NCBI GenBank assembly: GCA_020852865.1
Contig: JADYZZ010000054.1
Coordinates: forward strand, 190,063-254,062
Direction of reading: 5' to 3'
Source of the DNA: Rubrivivax sp.
GTDB lineage: Bacteria; Pseudomonadota; Gammaproteobacteria; Burkholderiales; Burkholderiaceae_C
DNA: 64,000 bases
The first letter of the stretch is position 1. Each line of letters opens with the position of its first letter. A program made the position numbers and the translations under genes. The notes under the pieces are model-generated. The model was not told the DNA's origin. It saw only the letters and a list, made by a program, of their open reading frames with translations, and searched no databases. This document shows positions 61,686 through 64,000 of the stretch, piece by piece.

Positions 61686-62483
61686 ATGGACGACATCCTG
61701 GAGCGCATCGTCGCCGTCAAGCGCGCGGAGGTCGCTGCGGGCCGTGCCGTGCGCAGCCTGCAGAGCTGGCGCGCCGAGGCCGAAGCGCGCACGCGCGCGG
61801 GCGACCTGCGCGACTTCGTCGCCGCGCTGCGCGCAGCCGTCGCCGCGGGCCGCGCCGGCGTCATCGCCGAGGTGAAGAAGGCCAGTCCGAGCAAGGGCGT
61901 GCTGCGCGCGCAGTTCGAGCCGGCCCGGATCGCGGCCGGCTACGAGCGCGGCGGCGCGGCCTGCCTGAGCGTGCTCACCGACCGGCGCTTCTTCCAGGGC
62001 GCCGACACGCATCTGATCGAGGCGCGCGCGGCCTGCGCGCTGCCGGTGCTGCGCAAGGACTTCGTCGTCGACGAGTACCAGCTGGCCGAGGCGCGCGCCA
62101 TCGGCGCCGACGCCGTCCTGCTGATCGCCGCCTGCCTAGACGACGCGCAGCTGGCCGACCTCGAGGCCGCGGCGCACGCGCTCGGCCTGGCCGTTCTGGT
62201 CGAGGTGCACGACGCGGCGGAACTCGAGCGCGCGCTGGCGCTGAAGACGCCGCTCGTGGGCATCAACAACCGCAATCTGCGCAGCTTCGAGGTGTCGCTC
62301 GACACCACGCTGGCGCTGCGCCATCGGGTCGGCCCGGAGCGCCTGCTCGTCACCGAGTCGGGCATCCGCGAGCGCGCCGACGTCCGGCGCATGCGCGCGG
62401 CCGGCATCGGCGCCTTCCTCGTCGGCGAAGCCTTCATGCGCGCGCCCGACCCGGGCGCGGCGCTGGCCGCGCTGTTCGCTTGA
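61686..62483 (+). CDS. trpC: Indole-3-glycerol phosphate synthase
   Basis: Fourth step of tryptophan synthesis. 265 residues, TIM barrel. [14 protein letters not shown] start, catalytic Lys and Glu in [24 protein letters not shown] with the second Lys, [17 protein letters not shown], and [14 protein letters not shown]. 31 bp after trpD. The stop overlaps the ung TTG start. Confidence 0.96.
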   Translation: MDDILERIVAVKRAEVAAGRAVRSLQSWRAEAEARTRAGDLRDFVAALRAAVAAGRAGVIAEVKKASPSKGVLRAQFEPARIAAGYERGGAACLSVLTDRRFFQGADTHLIEARAACALPVLRKDFVVDEYQLAEARAIGADAVLLIAACLDDAQLADLEAAAHALGLAVLVEVHDAAELERALALKTPLVGINNRNLRSFEVSLDTTLALRHRVGPERLLVTESGIRERADVRRMRAAGIGAFLVGEAFMRAPDPGAALAALFA

Positions 62484-63220
62484 GCCGGCTGCGCGCGCCG
62501 CTCGACGCGCTGCTCGACGCGCCGCACGGCGACTGGCAGCCGCTGCTCGCGGCCTGGCGCGCCGGCGCCGCGGGCCGGCACTGCGTGGCGGCCGTCGACG
62601 CGCGCGTGCGCGCCGGCACACCGGTCCATCCGCAGCGGGTGTTCCGCGCCTTCGAACTCACGCCGCGCGCGGCTGCGCGCGTCGTGATCCTCGGACAGGA
62701 TCCCTACCACGGGCCGGGTCAGGCCGAGGGGCTGGCCTTCTCGGTACCCGACGGCGTGGCGCCGCCGCCCAGCCTGCGCAACATCTTCAGGGAACTGCAG
62801 CGCGACCTCGGCCAGGCGCCGCCGCATTCGGGCTCGCTTGCGCGCTGGGCCGAACGCGGCGTGCTGCTGCTCAACACCGTGCTGACGGTCGAGGAAGGCC
62901 GAGCGGCGAGCCATGCCGGCCTGGGTTGGGAGGCCTTGAGCGACGCCGTGGTGGCCGCCCTCGCGGCCGAGCCGCAGCCCAAGGTCTTCATGCTCTGGGG
63001 TGCGCAGGCCCAGCGCCGCGCAGCCGCCATCGACGCGGCCTGGAGCGCCGCCGGGCACCCCGGCGGCCGCGCGCTGCCGCATCTGCTGCTGCGCTGCAAT
63101 CACCCTTCCCCGCTCGCGGCGATGCGCCCGCCGCTGCCTTTCATCGGCTGCGGGCACTTCGGGCTGGCGGCGCGGTTTCTGGCGCGCGCGGGGCGAGGGG
63201 AACTCGATTGGACACTCTGA
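62480..63220 (+). CDS. ung: Uracil-DNA glycosylase
   Basis: Removes uracil from DNA (family 1). 246 residues. Catalytic water-activating Asp D74 in [22 protein letters not shown], AsnPhe-type region [13 protein letters not shown], and the minor-groove loop [10 protein letters not shown] with the catalytic His. TTG start overlapping the trpC stop by 4 bp, so translationally coupled to the trp genes. Confidence 0.95.
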   Translation: MSRLRAPLDALLDAPHGDWQPLLAAWRAGAAGRHCVAAVDARVRAGTPVHPQRVFRAFELTPRAAARVVILGQDPYHGPGQAEGLAFSVPDGVAPPPSLRNIFRELQRDLGQAPPHSGSLARWAERGVLLLNTVLTVEEGRAASHAGLGWEALSDAVVAALAAEPQPKVFMLWGAQAQRRAAAIDAAWSAAGHPGGRALPHLLLRCNHPSPLAAMRPPLPFIGCGHFGLAARFLARAGRGELDWTL

Positions 63221-63446
63221 GCATTCCGAGCCCGCCAGCGGGCCCGCTGCTCTTGAAGGAACCGCTGCTTTCCGCCATGCCGTGAGCGTTCGGTATTCCT
63301 GTTCCTCGAGAGCCGCTGGACGCGCCGGACTCGCGCGCATGGCGCCAAACAATGCAAGTGTGCGCCCACAAGACTCAACCGATGGCGGCAGCGGCACCGC
63401 CTCGCCATCGCGCACGAAACGCAGGGCCGGCGCGCCCGATCGACCG

Positions 63447-63455
63447 TGCTAGAAT
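63447..63455 (+). promoter_or_regulatory. Extended -10 promoter for the tRNA-tuf operon
   Basis: TGCTAGAAT is a good extended -10 (TGnTAnAAT type) 12 bp before the first tRNA. No convincing -35 hexamer is seen at the expected distance. The rest of the 247-bp gap after ung holds only a weak GCCCGC-CA-GCGGGC dyad near 63231. Confidence 0.6.
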
Positions 63456-63467
63456 GCCCGGCTCTCT

Positions 63468-63553
63468 GGAGGGGTGCCCGAGTGGCTAAAGGGGGCAGAC
63501 TGTAAATCTGTTGGCTTACGCCTACGTTGGTTCGAATCCAACCTCCTCCACCA
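63468..63553 (+). tRNA. tRNA-Tyr (GTA)
   Basis: 86 nt including encoded CCA. Acceptor GGAGGGG pairs with CTCCTCC (one G-T), the anticodon loop CTGTAAA gives GTA, the variable arm is long as in class II tRNAs, and the T-arm GTTGG-TTCGAAT-CCAAC is perfect. Confidence 0.97.
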
Positions 63554-63595
63554 GAGACACCGCCGCTGCCCGTGCCGACAGCGGCGGCGCGACCC

Positions 63596-63669
63596 GCGGG
63601 AGTAGTTCAATGGCAGAACCTTAGCCTTCCAAGCTAATGACGCGGGTTCGATTCCCGTCTCCCGCTCCA
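63596..63669 (+). tRNA. tRNA-Gly (TCC)
   Basis: 74 nt including encoded CCA. Acceptor GCGGGAG/CTCCCGC, anticodon stem TTAGC/GCTAA with loop CTTCCAA giving TCC, and T-arm with GTTCGATTC. Second gene of the tRNA-Tyr/Gly/Thr-tuf cluster common to proteobacteria. Confidence 0.97.
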
Positions 63670-63742
63670 GCCTGGAGGCCCAGGCGCAGGCATCGTCGCT
63701 ACCGGTCTGTCGAGGGCGCAACGTCGCCAGACCCGTATCGAC

Positions 63743-63817
<75 letters not shown>

Positions 63818-63863
63818 GCACCACAACGCAGAGCATTCATCGGTTGCAGCCAGGAGTTTCGAG

Positions 63864-64000
63864 ATGGCAAAGGGCAAGTTCGAGCGCACCAAGCCGCACG
63901 TCAACGTCGGCACGATCGGTCACGTCGACCACGGCAAGACCACGCTGACCGCGGCGATCACCACCATCCTGGCCACCAAGTTCGGCGGCCAGGCGCGCAA
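63864..64000 (+). CDS. tuf: Elongation factor Tu, N-terminal part (partial)
   Basis: First 45 codons before the window ends. [20 protein letters not shown], then the P-loop [12 protein letters not shown], typical of betaproteobacterial EF-Tu. AGGAG lies 8 bases before the ATG. EF-Tu delivers aminoacyl-tRNA to the ribosome; placement after tRNA-Thr is the usual tufB arrangement. Confidence 0.97.
   Translation, partial: MAKGKFERTKPHVNVGTIGHVDHGKTTLTAAITTILATKFGGQAR

Noticed and set aside
63231..63244. Rho-independent terminator after ung
   Set aside because: The GCCCGC/GCGGGC dyad has a two-base loop and no T-run; too weak to list as a terminator.

Overview
This is a very high-GC window (about 70% by eye) with long overlapping operons. 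The ccm, trpG-D-C, ung and tRNA-Tyr/Gly/Thr-tuf blocks are typical of a Betaproteobacterium of the order Burkholderiales, plausibly the Rubrivivax/Leptothrix/Rhodoferax neighbourhood. The genus is an inference. Almost everything between 0.4 and 52 kb serves electron transport, and much of it looks anaerobic and menaquinone-linked.

Layout. 1-0.7 kb: end of a dihydroorotate-dehydrogenase-like gene and a YfhL-type ferredoxin. 0.8-7.9 kb: complete System I cytochrome c maturation operon ccmABCDEFGHI. 8.1-11.6 kb: frdCAB, a Wolinella-type dihaem menaquinol:fumarate reductase. 11.7-25.3 kb: all fourteen complex I genes nuoA-N, most joined by 4-bp ATGA overlaps, with a curious tandem repeat between nuoD and nuoE. 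25.4-28.3 kb: fmdB, a class I PHA synthase and an SDR reductase. 28.5-35.4 kb: a Cus-type copper/silver RND efflux operon. 35.8-37.1 kb: methylmalonyl-CoA decarboxylase and a stand-alone cyclic-nucleotide-binding protein.

37.7-52.9 kb is the most interesting part. It holds an extracellular-electron-transfer locus: a decahaem OmcA/MtrC-type surface lipoprotein, a helix-hairpin-helix protein, a decahaem MtrA/DmsE protein and an MtrB/PioB porin on the plus strand. Facing them is a minus-strand run encoding a CbcL-like cytochrome b/undecahaem fusion, an ImcH-like NapC/NirT cytochrome, a small monohaem cytochrome, a membrane FeS oxidoreductase and menaquinone-dependent HemG. Another monohaem cytochrome and a HupH-rubredoxin pair lie upstream. 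Shewanella-type outer-membrane and Geobacter-type inner-membrane modules are thus side by side. The Ccm operon could mature these cytochromes, and NADH could feed the quinone pool through complex I, with fumarate or an extracellular acceptor as sink.

53-57 kb: a fused kinase, a Crp/Fnr regulator, a NarL-type response regulator and a universal stress protein. FNR-like boxes occur upstream of frdC, omcA, the cbcL-like gene and the Crp/Fnr gene. 57.2-59.9 kb: a scar with a helicase gene cut by an IS21-type element, an istB remnant and a fragment of foreign-looking coding sequence. 60-64 kb: trpG-trpD-trpC-ung, three tRNA genes and the start of tuf.
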